Of a stretch of DNA of 14,680 nucleotides, positions 6,979 through 13,565 are shown in pieces. The position numbers were made by a program, and so were the translations under genes. Positions within the stretch are counted from its first letter, which is position 1; each line of letters starts with the position of its first letter. This DNA comes from Devosia sp. (GTDB taxonomy: Bacteria; Pseudomonadota; Alphaproteobacteria; Rhizobiales; Devosiaceae), in the NCBI GenBank assembly GCA_016793415.1, contig JAEUMC010000469.1:1-14680 (forward strand). The letters run 5' to 3'. The notes below the pieces were generated by a model. It was not told where the DNA came from. It made no database searches and was given only the letters and a program-made list of their open reading frames with translations.

Positions 6979-9279
6979 ATGCGTATTCGTTCCCTCTCCC
7001 TCAAGGTTGCGTTGCTCGGCGGCGCGGCCCTTACGGCCGTGTTCGCCGTCGGCATGACGCTGTTGGTGCAACAGGTCGGTGGCACCCTGGAAGCGCAGAC
7101 GCGCCAGCTGCAGGCCGAAACCACCGAAGGGATCGCGGCGCAGGTTTCGACCGACCTGCTGCGCGGCGAGCGGGCGGCCGAGGGAATCGTGACGGCGCTG
7201 CAGGGGCTCCACACCGCCGGGGTGAAGGATCGCGCGGTGTATGACGCGACCATCCGGCAGTTCCTCGAGCGCAACCCGGGGCTGCTCGGCGCCTGGTCGG
7301 GCTGGGAGCCCAATGCGCTCGACGGCAACGACGCCGCTTCGGTGAACAAGCCCGGGCACGACGCCACCGGTCGCTATGTTCCGTACTGGAACCGCGGCTC
7401 GGGCGCGGTAGTGCTGGAGCCGCTCACCGGCTACGACCAGCCGGGTGCCGGCGACTACTACCTGCAGCCCAAGGCGCTGGGCCGTGCCGTCGCCATCGAG
7501 CCCTACAACTACACGGTGGCCGGCAAGGACATGCTGATCATGTCGTTCGGTGCGCCGATCATGGACGGCACCACTTATCTCGGCACCGGCGGCGTCGACC
7601 TGTCGCTCAGTGACATCAACACGCGGATGGCCGAGCTGAAGCCGTTCGGCACCGGCAATGTCGCGGTGGTCTCGGCCAAGGGCATCGTCGTGGCGCATCC
7701 GGACCCGCAGATGATCGGCAAGACGCTCGACGCGGCCGATCCGATGAGCGCCATCGTCACTGCGGCCTTGGCCGACAATACCGCCAAGGAAGCCGACAAT
7801 GCCGAGATACGCCAGACGGCAGCGCCGTTCAGCGTCGGCGGCACGGAAGACCGTTGGGTGGTGGTGACGAGCGTGCCGCTCGCCACGCTGCAGGCGGCGG
7901 TGAACGAGGGACGTACCACCATTATCGCCCTGTCGACGATCTGCGTGCTCGTCGCCTGCGCCATCCTGTTCGGGCTGATCCGACAACTGGTCGGCGGGCC
8001 ACTCGGCGCCATGGGCCGTACGGTGAAGGTGATGGCGGAAGGCGATTACTCGGTCAGCGTGCCGGGCACCGGCCGGGTCGATGAGGTGGGCACGCTTGCT
8101 CGCGCCGTGGAGGTGTTCCGCGAAAACGGCAGGAAGGTCGCCGAAATGACCGAGGCCGAAGCCGTCCGCATCATCCGCGACCAGGAAGAGCGGGTGAAAA
8201 TGATGGCCGAGCTGCAGCAGGCCTTTGGCGGTGTGGTGGACGCGGCAATCGACGGTGATTTTTCGAAGCGCGTCGCGGCCGAGTTCCCCGATGCCGAGCT
8301 GAACGCGCTGGCGGGCAGCGTCAACTCGCTGGTCGAGACGGTCGATCGCGGGCTCGGCGAAACCGGTGAAGTGCTGTCGGCGCTGGCACAGACCGACCTG
8401 ACGCAGCGGGTGCACGGCCAGTATGGCGGTGCCTTCGCGCGGCTCAAGGACGATACCAATGCGGTGGCCGAGCGGCTCACCGAGATCGTCGGGCAGCTGA
8501 AGGGCACCTCGCGCTCGCTGAAGACCGCGACGGGCGAGATTCTCTCGGGCGCCAACGACCTCAGCGAACGCACCACCAAGCAGGCGGCGACGATCGAGGA
8601 AACCTCGGCGGCGATGGAGCAGCTGGCTTCGACCGTCACTGCCAATGCCCAGAACGCCCAGCAGGCCAGCGAGGCTGCCGGGCGGGTGACGGTGGCGGCC
8701 GAGCAGGGTGGCGGCGTGATGCAGGAAGCCAATGCGGCGATGGAGCGGATCACCACCTCGTCGGGCAAGATCTCCAACATCATCGGGATGATCGACGACA
8801 TCGCCTTCCAGACCAACCTCCTGGCGCTCAACGCCTCGGTGGAGGCGGCGCGCGCCGGCGACGCCGGCAAGGGCTTTGCCGTGGTGGCTGTGGAAGTGCG
8901 GCGGCTGGCCCAGTCGGCGGCCGGTGCCTCGAGCGAAGTGAAGGCGCTGATCGAGCAGTCGGGCGGTGAAGTGAAGGCCGGCTCGCGCCTCGTGGCGGAA
9001 GCAGCCGAAAAGCTCGAGGCGATCCTCGTTGCGGCCCGGTCCTCGAACCAGCTGATGGAGAAGATCGCGCGCGACAGCCACGAACAGGCCTCAGCGATCG
9101 AAGAGGTCAACACTGCCGTCAGGCAGATGGACGAGATGACCCAGCACAACGCGGCACTGGTGGAAGAAACCAACGCCGCGATCGAGCAGACCGAAGCGCA
9201 GGCGACGGAACTCGACCGGATCGTCGAGGTGTTCCAGGTGGCCGAGCAGGGGCACGGTGGGATGCGGCGGGCGGCTTAG
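6979..9279 (+). CDS. Methyl-accepting chemotaxis protein with dCache sensor, no C-terminal tether (MCP4)
   Basis: This 766-residue transmembrane chemoreceptor has its first membrane helix at about 8-31, a large periplasmic domain (about 34-308), a second helix at about 313-335, HAMP at 336-388, two further HAMP-like units (about 407-505) and the hairpin (about 515-752). The periplasmic part looks like a dCache_1 domain: GRYVPYWNR (131-139), GDYYLQPK (158-165), APIMDGTTYLGTGGVDLSL (192-210), and a membrane-distal AKGIVVAHPD (233-242). I do not see the RxWY core of amino-acid-binding dCache domains, so the ligand is open. Unlike MCP1-3 it ends 14 residues after the last hairpin VF, in GMRRAA, with no xWxxF tether. 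The stop is 15 bp from a palindromic repeat. Confidence 0.95.
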   Translation: MRIRSLSLKVALLGGAALTAVFAVGMTLLVQQVGGTLEAQTRQLQAETTEGIAAQVSTDLLRGERAAEGIVTALQGLHTAGVKDRAVYDATIRQFLERNPGLLGAWSGWEPNALDGNDAASVNKPGHDATGRYVPYWNRGSGAVVLEPLTGYDQPGAGDYYLQPKALGRAVAIEPYNYTVAGKDMLIMSFGAPIMDGTTYLGTGGVDLSLSDINTRMAELKPFGTGNVAVVSAKGIVVAHPDPQMIGKTLDAADPMSAIVTAALADNTAKEADNAEIRQTAAPFSVGGTEDRWVVVTSVPLATLQAAVNEGRTTIIALSTICVLVACAILFGLIRQLVGGPLGAMGRTVKVMAEGDYSVSVPGTGRVDEVGTLARAVEVFRENGRKVAEMTEAEAVRIIRDQEERVKMMAELQQAFGGVVDAAIDGDFSKRVAAEFPDAELNALAGSVNSLVETVDRGLGETGEVLSALAQTDLTQRVHGQYGGAFARLKDDTNAVAERLTEIVGQLKGTSRSLKTATGEILSGANDLSERTTKQAATIEETSAAMEQLASTVTANAQNAQQASEAAGRVTVAAEQGGGVMQEANAAMERITTSSGKISNIIGMIDDIAFQTNLLALNASVEAARAGDAGKGFAVVAVEVRRLAQSAAGASSEVKALIEQSGGEVKAGSRLVAEAAEKLEAILVAARSSNQLMEKIARDSHEQASAIEEVNTAVRQMDEMTQHNAALVEETNAAIEQTEAQATELDRIVEVFQVAEQGHGGMRRAA

Positions 9280-9294
9280 GGGCGGCGCGCGTTG

Positions 9295-9431
9295 CCCCAC
9301 CCCGCCCAGCTCCGCTAGGCCGCTGACGCGGCCAGCTGCGCTACCCTCCCCATCAAGGGGAGGGAGACCCGACTGCAAGCTTCGGTTCCATCGTCTCCCT
9401 CCCCCTTGTGGGGAGGGATCAAGGGTGGGGG
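9295..9431. repeat. Palindromic intergenic repeat, copy 2 (two hairpins inside an outer inverted repeat)
   Basis: The outer arms CCCCACCC (9295-9302) and GGGTGGGG (9423-9430) enclose two near-identical hairpins. The first pairs CCCTCCCC (9344-9351) with GGGGAGGG (9357-9364). The second pairs CCCTCCCC (9397-9404) with GGGGAGGG (9410-9417). The spacer carries CGACTGCAAG (9370-9379), shared with copy 1. It fills the gap between the convergent mcp4 and racemase genes. It has no coding capacity and no transposase, as expected of a non-autonomous repeat. Its hairpins lack T tracts. Confidence 0.8.
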
Positions 9432-9449
9432 TGGCCACACGCGCTGGCC

Positions 9450-10136
9450 TCACCCCAACGCCGCCGCCACCAATGCCCTGGCGTGCAGGTCTGTCGTGTC
9501 ATAGGTCGGCAGCGGGCTGACGCTGTCGTCGATCAGCATGCCGATCTCGGTACAGCCCAGGATCACCGCCTCGGCGCCCCTCGCCTGCAAGCGGGTGATG
9601 GCGTCGACGTAGATGCGGCGGGACTCGTCTCTGATAATGCCGAGGCAGAGTTCCTCGTAGATGATGCCGTTGAGGTTGGTGATGCCGACATCGGGTACCA
9701 GCACCTCGAGACCGCGCTGCTCCAACCCCTCGATGTAGAAGCGCTTCTCCATGGTGAAGCGGGTGCCGAGCAGGCCGACCTTCTCGATCCCGTCGGCCAG
9801 CAGGGCATCGGCGGTCGGCGCCGCGATGTGGACGAAAGGCACGGTGAGCGCTGCAACAATCTGCGGGGCGCAGATGTGCATGGTGTTGGTGGCAAGGCCG
9901 ATGACGCCAGCCCCCTGGGCTTCGAGCGACGCAGCGATGCCGGCAAGGATTTCGCCGGCGCCGTCCCAGTTGCCGGCGCGCTGCATCGCCTCGATGGGAG
10001 CAAAATCGACCGAATGGACGATAACTGGCGCGGAGTGCAGGCCACCCAGCCGGGCTGCCGTCTCGCGGTTGAGGATGGCATAGTAGTGAGCGGTGGATTC
10101 CCAGCTCATACCGCCGATGAGGCCGATGGTTTTCAT
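9450..10136 (-). CDS. ygeA: Broad-spectrum aspartate/glutamate racemase (YgeA type)
   Basis: This 228-residue cytoplasmic, cofactor-independent amino-acid racemase matches my recollection of E. coli YgeA (L/D-aspartate and glutamate racemase) almost end to end. Shared segments include GGMSWEST (8-15), LGGLHSA (30-36), HSVDF (41-45), TNTMH (83-87), LLGTRFTME (122-130), EELCLG (161-166) and GCTEIG (194-199). The two acid/base positions are Thr83 and Cys195, the Thr/Cys pair described for YgeA rather than the Cys/Cys of other racemases. The start is ATG 10136; an in-frame TTG two codons earlier is less likely. No clear ribosome site is seen. It converges with mcp4, and repeat copies lie on both sides. 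Substrates may be Asp, Glu or other amino acids. Confidence 0.92.
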   Translation of the reverse strand: MKTIGLIGGMSWESTAHYYAILNRETAARLGGLHSAPVIVHSVDFAPIEAMQRAGNWDGAGEILAGIAASLEAQGAGVIGLATNTMHICAPQIVAALTVPFVHIAAPTADALLADGIEKVGLLGTRFTMEKRFYIEGLEQRGLEVLVPDVGITNLNGIIYEELCLGIIRDESRRIYVDAITRLQARGAEAVILGCTEIGMLIDDSVSPLPTYDTTDLHARALVAAALG

Positions 10137-10202
10137 GGGCAAGAGATGGCGCGGTTTGCCTAACGTGGCAAGTCAGTCGCCAATCGGAGGTTCACTGGCT
10201 CC

Positions 10203-10324
10203 GCACACCCCTCCCCAACCCTCCCCGTCAAGGGGAGGGTGTCGGCCGGTGGGTGTGGCACTTGCGTTGCCCGAAACTGGATCGGCACCTCCCCCTTGAC
10301 GGGGGAGGTTGGGAGGGGGTGTGC
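10203..10324. repeat. Palindromic intergenic repeat, copy 3 (long inverted repeat)
   Basis: The left arm (10203-10244) and right arm (about 10284-10324) are near-perfect inverted copies. Each begins, read inward, with GCACACCCC, then a CCTCCC-type block, then the core CCCCGTCAAGGGG. Each arm also folds on itself, as at 10221-10239. The centre (about 10245-10283) is unpaired and has no gene. The core CTCCCC-N5-GGGGAG matches copy 2, so they belong to one family, but the flanks differ, suggesting a separate subtype. It lies between the racemase and rppH. Confidence 0.8.
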
Positions 10325-10372
10325 AGCGCGCGGAGGCGACGACGTATTCCCGGAGCCTTCAGGCCGTCTTGG

Positions 10373-10891
10373 CTAGCCCCGCATCCCCGCCGGCACGTCC
10401 TTGAACGCCTCGACCACCTGCAGGTACGCCGCGCGCTTGAACGGGACGATCAGATCGGGAAGGGTCTCGAGCTCTTCCCAGCGCCATTTGTCGAACTCGG
10501 CGGGGTGGCCATCGCCGGGGTTGGTGACGTCGATGTCGCTGTCCTTGCCGGTGAAGCGGAAGGCGAACCAGCGCTGGCGCTGGCCGCGATACTTGCCCTT
10601 GAGCGCAATGCCCAGCGCTTCGTCCGGCAGGTCGTAATAGATCCACTCCGGCGCTTCGGCGATGAGGTCGGCAGTCCGGATCGAGGTTTCCTCGAACAGC
10701 TCGCGCCAGGCGGCTTCGATCGGCGTTTCGCCCTTGTCGATGCCGCCCTGCGGCATCTGCCAGGGCGCATCGACCTCGGTGCGGTCGGCGGAGCCATCGG
10801 GCATGCGACGGCCGACGAACACCAGGCCCTCGGCATTGAACACAGCGATACCGACGCAATCGCGGTAGGGCATCTCTTCCCGATTGGGCAT
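10373..10891 (-). CDS. rppH: RNA 5' pyrophosphohydrolase (Nudix)
   Basis: This 172-residue cytoplasmic Nudix hydrolase removes pyrophosphate from 5'-triphosphate mRNA ends and so starts RNase E-dependent decay; the Bartonella relative is called IalA. The Nudix box runs from Gly49 to Ile71: Gly49, Glu55, Arg63-Glu64 and the metal-binding Glu67-Glu68 are all present. The usual Gly before the final hydrophobic residue is Ser70. Other family segments are YRDCVGI (9-15), WQMPQGGID (44-52), KGKYRGQRQRWFAF (98-111) and EFDKWRWE (131-138). The ATG at 10891 is preferred over Met7 because it overlaps the upstream stop as TGATG and GGAG lies 10 bases before it. It is the last gene of the envC-ctpA-deacetylase cluster. 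Confidence 0.95.
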   Translation of the reverse strand: MPNREEMPYRDCVGIAVFNAEGLVFVGRRMPDGSADRTEVDAPWQMPQGGIDKGETPIEAAWRELFEETSIRTADLIAEAPEWIYYDLPDEALGIALKGKYRGQRQRWFAFRFTGKDSDIDVTNPGDGHPAEFDKWRWEELETLPDLIVPFKRAAYLQVVEAFKDVPAGMRG

Positions 10892-10893
10892 CA
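10889..10893 (-). promoter_or_regulatory. TGATG stop-start overlap (translational coupling)
   Basis: The TGA of the deacetylase gene (10893-10891) and the ATG of rppH (10891-10889) share one base. This implies one mRNA, and probably coupled translation of the two genes. It also decides the rppH start. Confidence 0.75.
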
Positions 10894-12045
10894 GCTCTGC
10901 TCTCCAGCCATCAGGGCGCTGGCCGGCACGATCTCAATACCACGCTCGCCGAGGCCCTTGGCCCACTCGGTAACCGCTTCGACCGAGACCGGCAAGGCGG
11001 AGATGATGCCGATGGCATAGCCCTTTTCCCGGGCCTGCTTTTCGAGGTCGCCGAGCGCGGCGAGAATGGGAGCGCGCGCCGGATTGGCGTCGATCATGGC
11101 GTTGACCCGCCCGAACGGGACGCGGTTGGCGCGGGCCAGCTGCGGGGCGAGCGAGCGGTTGGACGAACCATCGTCGAGATAGCCCAGGCCGCGCGCCCCC
11201 AGTTCCTCCATCATCGGGCCGAAATCGGCGCCCGAGGCGGTGAAGCGGGCGCCCATATTGTTGATCAGCCCGACATAGCCGGGGAAGCTGCTCATCACCT
11301 TGAACAACTTGCTGAGGTTGTCGCGCGGCGCCTGCCCGGTGAGCAGGGTATCGGGACCGGGGTCGTTCTCGGGATAGTCGAACGGCTCCAGTGGCACCTC
11401 GAGAAACAACTCGTGGCCCTCGGCGCGGGCGGCGCCGACGGTGCGGTCGAGCGTCTTGCCGTAGGGGGCGAAGGCCAGCGTCACCTCTTCGGGCAGTTTG
11501 CTGATGGCGTCGAGTGTGCCTTCGGTGTTGAGGCCGAGGCCGGAGACGACAATGGCGATCAGCGGCTTGCCGCCCGAGGTAGCCGGCGTGTCAGAGGGGC
11601 GCGAGTAGACGTCGAACGGCCGGATACCGGTGCCGGAAATGCGGGGAATGGCGCCGAACTCGGTTTCCTCGAGCATTTCGGGATCGTTGGCAGCGGGGTC
11701 GATGACCAGAGGCTCGGCCTGATCCGGGGCGGGATCGGCCGACGCCACCGGGAACATTTCGGGGTCGGCGGTGATGGTGACTTCGCCCGCCGGCACGGAA
11801 ACGGCGCCGGCCACGCTGTTGGCCGGGCTGGTGCCGGCAATGTCGACGGTGGTGCTGGGGCGGCCGCCCTCGGGGTCATCGACCAGCATGATGCGGGCGG
11901 TGACGCCGACGGCGATCAGCGCGACAAGGCTCAGCGCGATGCGGGTCACCGGGATGTGGCGGCGGTGCGGCGCGCTGCCGGCGGCCTCGGCGGCCTTGGC
12001 TTGCCTCGCCTTGCGGCGAACGAGGGGCGCGCTGAGGTCGGTCAT
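10891..12045 (-). CDS. Divergent polysaccharide deacetylase family protein (DUF610/YibQ type)
   Basis: This 384-residue protein has an Arg/Lys-rich N-terminus (1-30), one membrane anchor (about 32-55) and a low-complexity linker to about 155. The domain (about 158-380) faces the periplasm. Family marks are AIVVSGLGLN (164-173), LPEEVTLAFAPYG (184-196), GHELFLEVPLEP (210-221), INNMGARFTA (261-270), RGLGYLDDGSSNRS (285-298) and the MIDANP segment (317-322). The usual Asp-Asp before LG is Ser-Gly, and the metal-site His after Asn-Asn is absent, so it may be catalytically inactive. It sits between ctpA and rppH, suggesting a cell-wall role. The frame extends 40 codons upstream to 12165, but MTDLSAPL at 12045 is the better start. 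Confidence 0.88.
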   Translation of the reverse strand: MTDLSAPLVRRKARQAKAAEAAGSAPHRRHIPVTRIALSLVALIAVGVTARIMLVDDPEGGRPSTTVDIAGTSPANSVAGAVSVPAGEVTITADPEMFPVASADPAPDQAEPLVIDPAANDPEMLEETEFGAIPRISGTGIRPFDVYSRPSDTPATSGGKPLIAIVVSGLGLNTEGTLDAISKLPEEVTLAFAPYGKTLDRTVGAARAEGHELFLEVPLEPFDYPENDPGPDTLLTGQAPRDNLSKLFKVMSSFPGYVGLINNMGARFTASGADFGPMMEELGARGLGYLDDGSSNRSLAPQLARANRVPFGRVNAMIDANPARAPILAALGDLEKQAREKGYAIGIISALPVSVEAVTEWAKGLGERGIEIVPASALMAGEQS

Positions 12046-12203
12046 CGGGCTCTGGCCTTCATCCCATGCTGCGGACCGTCGCGGCCGAACCTGGCCACGC
12101 TTCGGGCGGGAATCGAACGGGGCGGCGAATCGCCACCCCGCATCAGGCTCAGTTTGCGGCGGCAAAGGGTAAGGAAGCGTTAACCCTGCCGCTTACGATC
12201 TCG
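12046..12203. other. Gap between ctpA and the deacetylase gene, with paired CGTTAACC sites
   Basis: These 158 bases form the largest gap in the - strand cluster. CGTTAACC occurs at 12178-12185 and again at 12202-12209, a 24-base period; the second copy contains the ctpA stop codon. I see no terminator, so read-through from ctpA is possible, but a local promoter for the deacetylase-rppH pair could lie here. Confidence 0.3.
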
Positions 12204-13559
12204 TTAACCAGCCGCCTTGGGCGGGAAGGCTTCGTTGGTCTCGAGACCGTCGATCAGCTTAATGGCGTATTGCAGCTGATTGTCCTTTTCCTTTTCGGCC
12301 GGGACGTAGACGGAGGAGCCGACCGTAGCCTTCTCCTCGGTGCCGCCACCGATCTCGCCGGGGAGCGCCGCTTCGCCGATGATCTCGTCGCGGCCCTTGA
12401 ACTCCTCGGGAACATCCTGGGTGATGAGGATGTCGGGCTGGATGCCGGAGGCCTGGATCGAGCGGTTGTTCGGGGTGTAGTAGCGCGCCGTGGTCAGCCG
12501 CATGGCGCCATCGGCGCCGAGCGGAATGATCGATTGCACCGAACCCTTGCCGAACGAGCGGGTGCCGACGACGGTGGCGCGCTTGTGGTCCTGCAGCGCC
12601 CCGGCGACGATCTCGGCGGCGGAAGCCGAGCCGCCATTGATCAGCACCACCATCGGCACATCGGCGAGCTTCTGGTCGAGCGCATCGGGCTTGGCGTCGT
12701 AGCGGGCGCTTTCCTGCTCGATGCGGCCGCGGGTCAGCACCACGGCGCCCTGCTTGAGGAAGGCGTCGGAGACGAACACCGCCTGGTCGACGAGGCCGCC
12801 CGGGTTGTTGCGGAGGTCGAGGATGATGCCCTTGGGGGCCTTGCCGTCGCCGGCCTTGTAGATGTCGTCGATGGCCTTCTGCACGCCGATGAAGGCTTGC
12901 TCGGAGAAGCGGGCGAGACGGATGACGCCGACATCGCCTTCCATGGTCATGCGGGCGGCGCGGGTGGCGATGATGTCGCGGGTCAGCTCGAACTTCAGGG
13001 GCTCGGTGACGCCTTCGCGCACCACCGTGACGGTGATCTTGGTGCCGACCTGGCCGCGCATCTTCTCGACCGCCTGGTCGAGGGTCAGGCCCTGCACCTG
13101 GGTGCCGTCGAGTTCGACGATGAAATCGTTGGCGAGGATGCCGGCCTTGGCGGCCGGGGTGTCGTCGATGGGCGAGACGACCTTGATCACCCCGTCTTCC
13201 ATCTGCACTTCGATGCCGAGCCCGCCGAACTGGCCGGAAGTATCTTCCTGCACGTCGGAATACTCGACCGGCTCCATGTAGCCCGAATGCGGGTCGAGCG
13301 AGGTCAGCATGCCCTGGAGCGCCGCATGAATGAGCTTCCGCTCATCGGGCGCCTCGACATACTCGGCGCGGATGCGGTCGAACACTTCGCCGAACAGGTC
13401 GAGATCGGAATAGACCTCATCGGCGCTGCGCGGCGCACTGGCGGGAGCGGTGGCATCGGTGGCCGGCGTCTGGTCCTGCGCAATCAGCGGTGCACAGGCG
13501 AGGCCGAGCGTGAACACGGCAGCCATCGAGGCGACTATGCGGAGGGGCGTCAAGCGCAT
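12204..13559 (-). CDS. ctpA: C-terminal processing protease, S41 family
   Basis: This 451-residue periplasmic serine protease is of the CtpA/Prc type, which trims or degrades envelope proteins, including peptidoglycan enzymes and their regulators in other bacteria. Numbering is from ATG 13559. A signal peptide (1-27) ends in APLIA before QDQ. The N-terminal helical region carries LTSLDPHSGYM (85-95), the PDZ domain is about 112-199 (FGGLGIEV), and the protease core is about 205-380. The catalytic Ser313 lies in GGSASAAEI, Lys338 in SFGKGSVQ and Gln342 four residues later; the Ser-Lys spacing of 25 matches known CtpA/CtpB enzymes. RNNPGGL (250-256) is also typical. A TTG one codon upstream is open but unlikely as start. 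It begins 6 bp after envC, so the two are probably cotranscribed. Confidence 0.95.
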   Translation of the reverse strand: MRLTPLRIVASMAAVFTLGLACAPLIAQDQTPATDATAPASAPRSADEVYSDLDLFGEVFDRIRAEYVEAPDERKLIHAALQGMLTSLDPHSGYMEPVEYSDVQEDTSGQFGGLGIEVQMEDGVIKVVSPIDDTPAAKAGILANDFIVELDGTQVQGLTLDQAVEKMRGQVGTKITVTVVREGVTEPLKFELTRDIIATRAARMTMEGDVGVIRLARFSEQAFIGVQKAIDDIYKAGDGKAPKGIILDLRNNPGGLVDQAVFVSDAFLKQGAVVLTRGRIEQESARYDAKPDALDQKLADVPMVVLINGGSASAAEIVAGALQDHKRATVVGTRSFGKGSVQSIIPLGADGAMRLTTARYYTPNNRSIQASGIQPDILITQDVPEEFKGRDEIIGEAALPGEIGGGTEEKATVGSSVYVPAEKEKDNQLQYAIKLIDGLETNEAFPPKAAG

Positions 13560-13565
13560 CAAATT

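Noticed and set aside
280..10324. CRISPR array or insertion sequence made of the GC-rich repeats
   Set aside because: Copies are kilobases apart, differ in length and flanks, have no regular spacers, and no transposase or cas gene is nearby.
10253..11020. + strand frame opposite rppH, starting inside repeat copy 3
   Set aside because: It begins within the repeat and lies antisense to a complete RppH; no family resemblance.
13470..13559. Lipoprotein signal (Cys22) in CtpA
   Set aside because: The residues before the Cys are GLA, lacking the Leu/Val/Ile at -3 of a lipobox. A signal peptidase I site after APLIA fits better.
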